From Azoarcus sp031555955 (GTDB lineage: Bacteria > Pseudomonadota > Gammaproteobacteria > Burkholderiales > Rhodocyclaceae): a stretch of DNA of 12,417 nucleotides. Below the pieces are notes generated by a model that worked only from the letters and a program-made list of their open reading frames with translations, made no database searches and was not told the DNA's origin. The stretch covers positions 1 to 12,417 of the forward strand of contig JAVBTY010000039.1 in the NCBI GenBank assembly GCA_031555955.1. The letters run 5' to 3'. This document shows positions 6,425 through 12,417 of the stretch, in pieces; the stretch's first letter is position 1; each line of letters opens with the position of its first letter. Both the position numbers and the translations under genes were made by a program.

Positions 6425-8428
6425 ATGAGAACATTTTTCGCTCCGGCAACAGCGCTGATGAACCGTCTGCGCTACCCGCGGAAATTCCTGCTGATCGGCG
6501 CGGTCGCCGCCGTCGCCATGCTGCTGCTCCTGTTCACCGTGTACACCACGCTGAGCCAGAATATCCGCGCTGCTGAACTGGAAATAAGCGGCCTGCAGCT
6601 ACTCAGACCCATCAACCGCATGACCCAGTTCATGCAGCAGCACCGGGGACTCTCATCCGGCGTGCTGAACGGCAACGAGGCCATGAAAACGCAGCGGGCC
6701 GACAAGGAAAAAGAAGTCGCCGCAGCAGTTTCCGCAACCGATGCCGCCCTGCCGGAAACCCTGCGCGAATCGCCGGAATGGAGAGCCATCCGCTCCGCCT
6801 GGGATGATATCCAGAAGCGGGGGCTGGCCTGGACGCCAGCGGAAAACCTGCAGCGCCATTCCGGGATGATCCGCAGGATGCTGGCGTTCATGACCAACGT
6901 GGCCGACAAGACGGGCCTGACGCAGGATCCGGTCGAATCCACCTACTATCTGATGGACACCTCCGTCGTCAAACTGCCCCGGATGCTTGAGGCGCTTGGC
7001 GTTACGCGCGCGCAGGGAACCGGCGTGCTGACCGCCCGGGAGCTTTCGCAGCAAAGGCGCGTTGATATTTCCGTGCTGATTGCGCGCATGGACGACACGC
7101 TGCAGGAGCAGAGCCGCAATCTGGACAAGGTGGTGAAACTGGTGCCCGCGCTGGAGCCGCGCCTGACGGGCCCCGTCAGGGAATTCGGCGGCGGCGTCGA
7201 GGATATTTTCAGGCTGCTCGAAAGCGATGTGCTCTCCGGAAAATTCGAAACGCCCCCGAAGGACTATTTTGCGCAGGTCACCCGGACCATCGACACCGGC
7301 TACAAAATGATGTTCGATGCGCTGCTGCCCCATTTCGAAGAGCAGCTCAACGTCCGCCTCGACGACACCCGCCGGATCATGTGGATCAACGTTGGCACGG
7401 CTCTGGTGGTCTGCCTGCTGGTCTGCTATCTCGCGGCGGGCGCCTACTATTCCGTGATCGACAACATCCAGGTTTTTTCCGGCAGCGCGCACCGCTTCGC
7501 CGAAGGCGACCTGACTGCCCGCTTCGATACGCACGGCAACGATGAACTTCAGGTGGCAGGCCGCGATTTCGAAAACATGGCCGCGTCGATCCGCGCGCTG
7601 GTCCGCAAGATCCAGGACGATGCGGCCCAGCTGCTCGACTCGGCGGGGCAGCTGGCGGCAACCAGCGGCCAGATTCTGGTCAGCGCCGGTTCCCAGGTGG
7701 ACATGGCGGCCACCGTGAGGGAAATGACCGCCGGGATCGGCCACGTGGCCCAGAATGCGCAGGACGCCCAGACCTATTCCCGCGAATCGGACACCATCGC
7801 CTCCCGGGGAGTGGAAATGGTGCAGGAGGTCGTCACCGAAATCCGCGGCATCGCCACCACCGTCAACGAATCGGCGCAGGCCATCGAAACCCTGAGCGAA
7901 AAGTCCAGCCAGATTTCAACCATTATCGGCACGATCAGGGACATTGCCGACCAGACCAACCTGTTGGCGCTGAACGCCGCGATCGAGGCCGCCCGCGCCG
8001 GGGAATCCGGCCGTGGCTTTGCCGTCGTCGCCGACGAGGTGCGCAAACTGGCCGAGCGCACCGGCGTCGCCACCAAGGAAATCGCTGGCATGATCGATTC
8101 GATCCAGGCGGGCACGGCCCATGCCGTATCCAGCATGAAAACCGGGGTCGAGCGCGTCACCCGGGGGGTTGAGCAGGCCCGGCAGGCCGGTGAAATGATC
8201 ACGCAGGTCCAGTCTCACTCGCATATGGTGGTGAATGCCGTCTCCGGAATTTCCACCTCCCTGGACGAACAGGCCACGGTCAGCGCAAAGATCGTCGGAA
8301 ACGTGGAACGCATCATGAAAATGGCGGAAGAAAACAACACCTCCGCCCGCGGCAACGCCGGTATGGCGGACAACCTGCGCCAGCTTGCCGAGGATCTGAG
8401 TTCCCAGGTCGCACGTTTCAGAACCTGA
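6425..8428 (+). CDS. Methyl-accepting chemotaxis protein with large periplasmic helical sensor
   Basis: The 667-residue receptor has a membrane helix at 21-41, a periplasmic region of about 275 residues (42-317), a second helix at about 319-342, a HAMP linker (about 343-394, with 'FAEGDLTARF'), and a long coiled-coil signalling domain to the C-terminus. The hairpin tip is canonical: 'DIADQTNLLALNAAIEAARA' (506-525), then GESGRGFAVVADEVRKLAERT, the CheA/CheW binding region. The sensor is all-helical; 'QQHRGLSSGVLNG' (71-83) resembles the conserved helix of NIT (nitrate/nitrite-sensing) domains, but I cannot confirm that call. There is no C-terminal NWETF-type tether for CheR/CheB (the end is SSQVARFRT). 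The start at ATG 6425 is chosen over in-frame ATG 6389 because GGGGAAG (6414-6420) lies five bases upstream and the protein then begins MRTF. No other chemotaxis gene is nearby; it is a stand-alone receptor. Confidence 0.93.
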   Translation: MRTFFAPATALMNRLRYPRKFLLIGAVAAVAMLLLLFTVYTTLSQNIRAAELEISGLQLLRPINRMTQFMQQHRGLSSGVLNGNEAMKTQRADKEKEVAAAVSATDAALPETLRESPEWRAIRSAWDDIQKRGLAWTPAENLQRHSGMIRRMLAFMTNVADKTGLTQDPVESTYYLMDTSVVKLPRMLEALGVTRAQGTGVLTARELSQQRRVDISVLIARMDDTLQEQSRNLDKVVKLVPALEPRLTGPVREFGGGVEDIFRLLESDVLSGKFETPPKDYFAQVTRTIDTGYKMMFDALLPHFEEQLNVRLDDTRRIMWINVGTALVVCLLVCYLAAGAYYSVIDNIQVFSGSAHRFAEGDLTARFDTHGNDELQVAGRDFENMAASIRALVRKIQDDAAQLLDSAGQLAATSGQILVSAGSQVDMAATVREMTAGIGHVAQNAQDAQTYSRESDTIASRGVEMVQEVVTEIRGIATTVNESAQAIETLSEKSSQISTIIGTIRDIADQTNLLALNAAIEAARAGESGRGFAVVADEVRKLAERTGVATKEIAGMIDSIQAGTAHAVSSMKTGVERVTRGVEQARQAGEMITQVQSHSHMVVNAVSGISTSLDEQATVSAKIVGNVERIMKMAEENNTSARGNAGMADNLRQLAEDLSSQVARFRT

Positions 8429-8525
8429 GCGTTTTCTCCGGCGGAAACACCGCGTACGAATCGCCCGCTTCCGGCAGTGGCGCTTGCGCGGCGGCGGTCC
8501 CGGCGGTTACCGTTTCCGCTGTGCG

Positions 8526-8544
8526 GAGGGGCATGCCGCCCCTC
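8526..8544 (+). terminator. Possible terminator hairpin between the receptor and OsmC genes
   Basis: GAGGGGC (8526-8532) pairs exactly with GCCCCTC (8538-8544) across a 5-base loop, followed by the pyrimidine-rich TCCTTC. It lies about 100 bases after the receptor stop and 27 bases before the GGAGG of the OsmC gene, so it could end receptor transcription or form in the OsmC leader. Confidence 0.35.
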
Positions 8545-8583
8545 TCCTTCCGCCCCGTCTCACTCCCGCCTGGAGGTTTCGCC

Positions 8584-8997
8584 GTGTCCCACGCATTTCC
8601 CGCTATCCGCGCCACCACCGGCGCAACGCGCTACACCGTTACCTTTACCAGTGACGCTGGCCACACCTGGTCGGCCGACGAACCGCCAGAACTCGGCGGC
8701 GGCGGCAGCGCCCCGACACCGCACCAGCTTCTGCTCTCCAGCCTGGGCGCCTGCACCGCCATCACCCTGCAGATGTATGCCGCGCGCAAACAATGGCCGC
8801 TGGAGGCGGTGAGCGTGGAACTGCAGACCGGCTCCGATGGCGAACCGGCCCCGGGCACGGACATCATTCGCCGCATCAGCCTGCGGGGCGACCTGGATGC
8901 CGCACAGCGCGCACGCCTGCTGCAGATCGCGGAAGTCTGCCCGCTGCACAAGCTCCTGACGGGCGAAATACGCATCGCCTCCGCCCTGGCGGCATAA
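8584..8997 (+). CDS. OsmC-family thiol protein
   Basis: The 137-residue product has the OsmC/Ohr fold pattern: an N-terminal beta region, 'PTPHQLLLSSLGACTAITLQ' (45-64) with the first conserved cysteine (Cys57) in the central helix, and the second cysteine (Cys119) in 'AEVCPLHKLLTG' (117-128). Cys-based members reduce organic hydroperoxides in the cytoplasm with electrons usually from lipoylated proteins. The subgroup with 'CP-x-HK' near the second cysteine is less well characterised than OsmC and Ohr themselves, so the peroxidase role is inferred. The start is GTG 8584, because GGAGG (8572-8576) lies seven bases upstream; the in-frame GTG at 8521 would add a proline-rich extension not expected in this family and overlaps a hairpin. 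The FMN reductase gene follows 270 bases later. Confidence 0.9.
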   Translation: MSHAFPAIRATTGATRYTVTFTSDAGHTWSADEPPELGGGGSAPTPHQLLLSSLGACTAITLQMYAARKQWPLEAVSVELQTGSDGEPAPGTDIIRRISLRGDLDAAQRARLLQIAEVCPLHKLLTGEIRIASALAA

Positions 8998-9015
8998 CGC
9001 GCGCTACTGCCGCAC

Positions 9016-9054
9016 CCGCCCCCAGCCTGAACAGCGACGTGGGGCGGACTGTTT
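9016..9054 (+). terminator. Possible terminator after the OsmC gene, with a competing alternative hairpin
   Basis: CCGCCCC (9016-9022) pairs exactly with GGGGCGG (9041-9047), and the 3' arm is followed by ACTGTTTT, giving a terminator-like shape 18 bases after the OsmC stop. The same GGGGCGG can pair instead with a second CCGCCCC at 9062-9068 across a 14-base loop that contains the T tract. The two folds exclude each other. The 18-base loop of the first fold makes it a modest terminator. Confidence 0.4.
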
Positions 9055-9267
9055 TCATCTCCCGCCCCGCCGCATTTCCCCCATCCAGGCACAAGCCGAC
9101 CGCCCGGCTGGCGCTGGATATCGCAGGCTCCGTGCATTTCCAGCCCGGGCAGCGGCGAACCTCCCTGAAGCCTCCCTCTCCTATTGGGGCATTGCACCTT
9201 CCTCGCCCCGGGCAAGGCGGAGCATCCGCACCCGCGGCAAATCCCAGCCACGACAAGGAGCAGACAC

Positions 9268-9813
9268 ATGATCAGAATCCTGGGTATTTCCGGCAGCCTG
9301 CGCGCGCAGTCCTGCAACACCGCGCTGCTGCGCGCCGCACAGGCTCTCACCGGCCCCGGCGTCGAACTGGAAATCGCCACACTGCACGGCATTCCGCTCT
9401 ATGACGGTGATCTGGAGGAAAGGGAAGGCCCGCCCGCGGCGGTGTCCGGCCTCAAGGCCCGCATCCTTGCCAGCGATGCCCTGCTGCTGGCCACGCCGGA
9501 ATACAACCACGGCATTCCGGGCGTATTCAAAAACGCGATCGACTGGCTTTCCCGCCCGCCCGGCGACATTCCCAGGGTTTTCGGGGGCAGGCCGGTCGCC
9601 ATTGCTGGCGCTTCCGCCGGAAATTTCGGCACCATCCTGGCGCAGAACGCCTGGCTGCCGGTGCTCAGGATCCTTGGCGCGCGCCACTGGACGGGAGGAC
9701 GCCTGCTGGTTTCACGCGCCGGTCACGTCTTCGACGCCGGCGGCGCGCTCCAGGATGAAACCGTCCGCAAGCAGATAGAAGAGTTTCTGCGCGGCTTCGC
9801 CAGTTCCCTCTGA
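9268..9813 (+). CDS. NAD(P)H-dependent FMN reductase (flavodoxin-like, ChrR/SsuE family)
   Basis: The 181-residue product has the flavodoxin-like FMN-reductase signature. The phosphate-binding loop is 'GSLRAQSCN' (9-17), right after the first beta strand. The isoalloxazine-side segment is 'TPEYNHGIPGVFKNAIDWLS' (76-95), the classic PEYN-x-G-IPG-x-x-KNAIDW motif. 'GASAGNFGT' (114-122) completes the active site. Members reduce FMN, quinones, chromate or azo dyes with NAD(P)H and protect against redox stress. It is cytoplasmic, with no signal sequence. AAGGAG (9255-9260) lies seven bases before ATG 9268, so an upstream in-frame ATG at 9184 is not used. It lies downstream of an OsmC-type gene, a reasonable redox pairing, but the 270-base gap with hairpins argues for at least partly separate transcription. 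The gene is convergent with the histidine kinase gene, 27 bases away. Confidence 0.9.
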   Translation: MIRILGISGSLRAQSCNTALLRAAQALTGPGVELEIATLHGIPLYDGDLEEREGPPAAVSGLKARILASDALLLATPEYNHGIPGVFKNAIDWLSRPPGDIPRVFGGRPVAIAGASAGNFGTILAQNAWLPVLRILGARHWTGGRLLVSRAGHVFDAGGALQDETVRKQIEEFLRGFASSL

Positions 9814-9820
9814 ACAGGCC

Positions 9821-9848
9821 AAAAACAGCGGGTGCGCAACCTACCCGC
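9821..9848 (-). terminator. Intrinsic terminator of the kinase operon, overlapping its stop codon
   Basis: Read on the minus strand, GCGGGT (9848-9843), a 9-base loop and ACCCGC (9833-9828) are followed by TG and then five T (9825-9821). The kinase stop TAG (9843-9841) starts at the last base of the first stem arm. GC-rich stem plus T tract is the standard intrinsic terminator form. It occupies almost the whole 27-base gap to the convergent reductase gene. Confidence 0.6.
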
Positions 9849-11964
9849 GCCGCACGCTGTAGCGCCCCGCCCGCTGCAGGCTGAGGACGAAACGCACGCC
9901 ACCAGGTTCATTCCGCACTCCGATCGTGCCGCCCATTTTCGCCATGTAGGTTTTCGCCACAAACAGCCCCTGGCCCCGGTTGCCGTTGGCGGCGGCGTCC
10001 TGCTGGTCGGACACGCCGTATTCGAAAATCCGCCCGATCCATTCGGGCGGAATCTCCGGGCCGGTGTTATGGACACTGACGGTAACCGGCGCGGCATCCG
10101 TGCTTTCATCCACCTCCAGCCCCAGTGTGATGGGAGTTCCGGGGGTACGGTAACGGTCGGCGTTCCTGAGCAGGTGGCTGAACACGTCTTCCAGCGAATA
10201 TTCGTCGGCATGCACCGCCACCGGCGCTCCTGCCGCCGCGTAGGCGACATCCCCGATGCCGATGTGCGGCGCATTGGCGGCCACGTTTGCAAGAAAGGCA
10301 TCGACATCCATCACCTCCACGGCCAGGGTGGAAGTCTGGAATGCCTCGCTCGGACTGGCCCGCCCGTACAGCACGCGCACGGCCTGCTGCATGCGGGCGA
10401 TGTAGCGGTGGCTGGGGTCGTCCGGGCTGCCGTGCAGCGCCATCAGCGACTGCAGCGGCGACATGATTTCGTGCCCAACGGCGTGCCACTGGTCCTTTTC
10501 CTGCTCGGCCCGGATTTTTTCGCGCCCGGCGTCCTCCCTGACACGGCGCAACAGGTCGTTCAGGCAGTTGGCGAGAATGCCCAGTTCGTCGTTACCCTTG
10601 AGGCCGGACAGGCCGGAAATGGCATCCGGCGCCAGTGCATCCGCCCCCTGCACCGAGCGGGACAGTTGCCGGGCGCGCCGGGTCAGCAGCGCGATGCGCC
10701 GCACCATCCCGGCCTCGATCACCAGCCACGCCAGCACCACCGCCACCAGCATCGCCACCACGAACCAGGAGACGCGGGTAGCCGTGGCGCTCAGCGTGCG
10801 GTTGACGGCGCTGCCCGCATCGCCATGCAGCAGCACTCTGTAATCGCCCGATGGTGTTGCAACCGTGTCCGCCAGTTCCACCGGCGCGTCGTAGCTTTCC
10901 ACCGGCAGGCGGCGGATCAGGCGCGCCAGCAGCGGTGAGGTCTGCTCACCGGCTTCATCCCTGCCCCGGATCCGCGCCAGATCCTGCGCCGCGCTTTCCC
11001 TGCGGATGCGCAGTTCCTCACCCGGCAGCAGCAGCGCGCCCAGGTCGTCGAGCGAAAACGGCGCCACCGCGCCCGCTGCGGCGCTGTCGAACAGCACCGG
11101 CGCCTCGCCGGGCGGCAGGACCTCGATACGTACATGGATATCGGCCAGATCTGGCGGCGGCCACACCGCCTTACGGGTTTCGAGCAGATCGGCGATCAGC
11201 GCATCCACCGGCAGGCGCAGGGAGAAGAATGATTTTTTCTCGCACCCGTCCGGCCAGTCCGGCGCATGCTCCTCCACACCGGAACACTGCGCGCCCTGCC
11301 ACACCCAGCCGCGAAAATCCTTCACCGGCAGTTCGCCGGTATAGTCCCGTCCCTCGCGCTCCACATACCCGGTGAAGCGCCCGCGCAGCCCTTCCACCGC
11401 CACGCTCCGCTTTCCCGGCAGCGCCTCGAACGGCGCCAGCCAGCGGTAAGTCTGCCCGCGCAGCTCAACGCTGACGCGCATGCGGTGCGCTCCGTCCAGA
11501 AAACGATCGCCAATTTCATGCGCGACCAGCGTGCCGCTGGCGAAAGTGCCCGCCGCATAGATGAAGCCGCCCACCCACGGATTGTTGCCGATCGCCACGC
11601 ACAGGCTGCCCTGGCGCGGATACTGGATCAGGCAGCCCGCCATCTCCACCGCATGGCGCGCCTTGTTCTGGTCGTCGAAGTCGATGGCTGAAAACGGCAG
11701 CAGCACCGGGTACAGATTGCGTTCCGCGCTTTGCGGCCGTGCCGGATTGAGCAGGGCCAGCTGCCCGGACGGATGGCGCAGCCGGGCGACGATCTGTTCC
11801 TTTGTTTTCGCCAGCGCCGCCTGGTAATTCCGCTGGCTGCGCTGCTTTTCTTCCTGCAGCACCGCCACCGCCAGCGCGGCCACCGCCAGCGCCAGCGCCA
11901 GGAAACAGGTGCGGAACAGCACCCGCAGGCGGAACGAGGCGAGCCAGAGGAGGATTTTTTTCAT
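9841..11964 (-). CDS. Sensor histidine kinase with large, unrecognised periplasmic domain
   Basis: The 707-residue protein has a basic N-terminus and membrane helix (about 16-37), a periplasmic region of about 360 residues (38-397), a second helix (398-418), a HAMP-like linker (about 421-475), then DHp and ATPase domains. The H box is 'VGHEIMSPLQSL' with His498 as the phospho-acceptor. The N box is 'HLLRNADRYR' (Asn601), the G1 box 'HNTGPEIPPE' (632-641, Asn in place of the common Asp), the F box 'RIFEYG' (645-650) and the G2 box 'GNRGQGLFVAK' (661-671). The sensor matches no domain I know by eye. It has two close cysteine pairs (Cys111/Cys122 and Cys227/Cys241) that could form disulphides in the periplasm. 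It follows the response regulator gene by 28 bases on the same strand, so the two form an operon and probably a cognate pair. No good Shine-Dalgarno precedes ATG 11964, which suggests coupling to the upstream gene. Confidence 0.88.
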   Translation of the reverse strand: MKKILLWLASFRLRVLFRTCFLALALAVAALAVAVLQEEKQRSQRNYQAALAKTKEQIVARLRHPSGQLALLNPARPQSAERNLYPVLLPFSAIDFDDQNKARHAVEMAGCLIQYPRQGSLCVAIGNNPWVGGFIYAAGTFASGTLVAHEIGDRFLDGAHRMRVSVELRGQTYRWLAPFEALPGKRSVAVEGLRGRFTGYVEREGRDYTGELPVKDFRGWVWQGAQCSGVEEHAPDWPDGCEKKSFFSLRLPVDALIADLLETRKAVWPPPDLADIHVRIEVLPPGEAPVLFDSAAAGAVAPFSLDDLGALLLPGEELRIRRESAAQDLARIRGRDEAGEQTSPLLARLIRRLPVESYDAPVELADTVATPSGDYRVLLHGDAGSAVNRTLSATATRVSWFVVAMLVAVVLAWLVIEAGMVRRIALLTRRARQLSRSVQGADALAPDAISGLSGLKGNDELGILANCLNDLLRRVREDAGREKIRAEQEKDQWHAVGHEIMSPLQSLMALHGSPDDPSHRYIARMQQAVRVLYGRASPSEAFQTSTLAVEVMDVDAFLANVAANAPHIGIGDVAYAAAGAPVAVHADEYSLEDVFSHLLRNADRYRTPGTPITLGLEVDESTDAAPVTVSVHNTGPEIPPEWIGRIFEYGVSDQQDAAANGNRGQGLFVAKTYMAKMGGTIGVRNEPGGVRFVLSLQRAGRYSVRRG

Positions 11965-11992
11965 TGCGGCGGAACCCGGAGGCCGCGCCCCA

Positions 11993-12417
11993 TTACGAAT
12001 CCGTCCAGCGGAAACCGCGCATCGGTACGTTTTCGATGCGGTCGAAATTTTCGTCCAGTTCGCGGAAGGCTTCGCGGATGGTACTGATGTGCTTGCGGAT
12101 GTTCTCGCGGTTGCGGCCGCTCTTCACCGCGGCGAACAGTTCGTCGTAGGACACCACCTCACCGCGCCGCTCGTACAGCGCGGCAAGAATACGCTGCGCG
12201 GTCAAGGGCACGTTTACCCGCTTGCCGCGCCACAGCGGCGCGCTTTGCCGCAGCGGATCGAGCGACAGTTCGCTGCCGGTACGCGGTTCGGACGCGGCGG
12301 CGCGGCGGCTTTTGGCCGCGCGCAGCATATCGAGGAAGGTTTCGATGAAGTCCGCCTCCTCGAACGTGGTTTTCTGCAGGTAGTCCCACGCATCGAGCGC
12401 CTTCATGATGCTGCGGT
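11993..12417 (-). CDS. OmpR-like response regulator, C-terminal part (5' end outside window)
   Basis: The frame stays open to the right edge (codons above ATG 12406 read Arg-Ser-Ile), so ATG 12406 is probably internal; 140 C-terminal residues are visible. The first 38 look like the end of a receiver domain: 'AWDYLQK' (9-15) corresponds to the conserved strand-5 lysine segment, here followed by Thr rather than the usual Pro, and then the last helix 'DFIETFLDMLRAA' (22-34). After a linker comes a winged-helix DNA-binding domain (about 66-137): 'VPLTAQRILAALYERRGEVV' (69-88), the recognition-helix region 'RENIRKHISTIREAF' (103-117), and the wing 'IENVPMRGFRW' (127-137). It should be phosphorylated by the kinase encoded 28 bases downstream. 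Its DNA target is unknown. It does not resemble CreB in its winged-helix wording. Confidence 0.85.
   Translation of the reverse strand, partial: RSIMKALDAWDYLQKTTFEEADFIETFLDMLRAAKSRRAAASEPRTGSELSLDPLRQSAPLWRGKRVNVPLTAQRILAALYERRGEVVSYDELFAAVKSGRNRENIRKHISTIREAFRELDENFDRIENVPMRGFRWTDS

Noticed and set aside
6653..7744. A 363-codon minus-strand open frame opposite the chemoreceptor
   Set aside because: The plus-strand frame encodes an unmistakable receptor; the opposite frame shows no family motif.
9711..9726. TTCAC-N6-GTCAC, a near match to the CreB tag
   Set aside because: It lies inside the FMN reductase coding region and has a mismatch in the second box; no gene start is placed to use it.
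9832..10938. A 368-codon plus-strand open frame opposite the histidine kinase
   Set aside because: The minus-strand frame carries the complete kinase motif set; the plus-strand product is a low-information His/Gln/Arg-rich shadow.
11993..12417. Possible member of the proteobacterial dedicated sortase two-component system
   Set aside because: The winged-helix ending is loosely reminiscent of that regulator family, but the kinase N-terminal region does not look like its partner kinase and no sortase or sortase substrate is visible.

Overview
This is a GC-rich, densely coded window from a Gram-negative bacterium. A proteobacterium, most likely a betaproteobacterium, fits best: CreD, a DUF853 (YjgR) ATPase, SatP and OsmC families, an inner-membrane receptor, and short gaps with Shine-Dalgarno sites. 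The assignment rests on gene families and composition only; there is no rRNA or marker gene to fix it. I see no mobile element, CRISPR array, tRNA or rRNA.

Layout, left to right. (1) 2-1021: the C-terminal part of a DUF853/YjgR HerA-like ATPase, cut by the left edge. (2) 1167-2138: an FMN-dependent nitronate monooxygenase-family oxidoreductase. (3) 2179-5010: creD and an overlapping membrane-anchored family 3 glycoside hydrolase resembling NagZ, preceded by three phased TTCAC boxes spaced exactly six bases apart, which match the known CreB (cre/blr) tag. (4) 5426-6079: a SatP/YaaH-type monocarboxylate transporter after a 415-base non-coding leader, closed by a perfect 15-bp hairpin. (5) 6425-8428: a methyl-accepting chemotaxis receptor with a large periplasmic helical sensor. 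(6) 8584-9813: an OsmC-family thiol protein and an NAD(P)H-dependent FMN reductase, separated by 270 bases with competing hairpins. (7) Minus strand, 12417-9841: an OmpR-like response regulator (receiver mostly off the right edge) followed by a 707-residue sensor histidine kinase with an unfamiliar periplasmic domain, convergent with the reductase and ending in an intrinsic terminator that overlaps its stop codon.

The most notable unit is region 3. In enterobacteria, Aeromonas and Pseudomonas, CreBC/BlrAB controls creD through TTCAC-N6-TTCAC and responds to cell-wall stress. Here the tag is extended to three boxes, and the second gene of the unit is a putative N-acetylglucosaminidase of the peptidoglycan-recycling family. 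Its predicted three-helix anchor would put the catalytic domain in the periplasm, whereas classical Gram-negative NagZ is cytoplasmic. The inferred picture is a CreB-controlled envelope unit in which CreD and a murein-type glycosidase act together. No creB or creC is recognisable in the window; the two-component pair at the right end does not look like CreBC.
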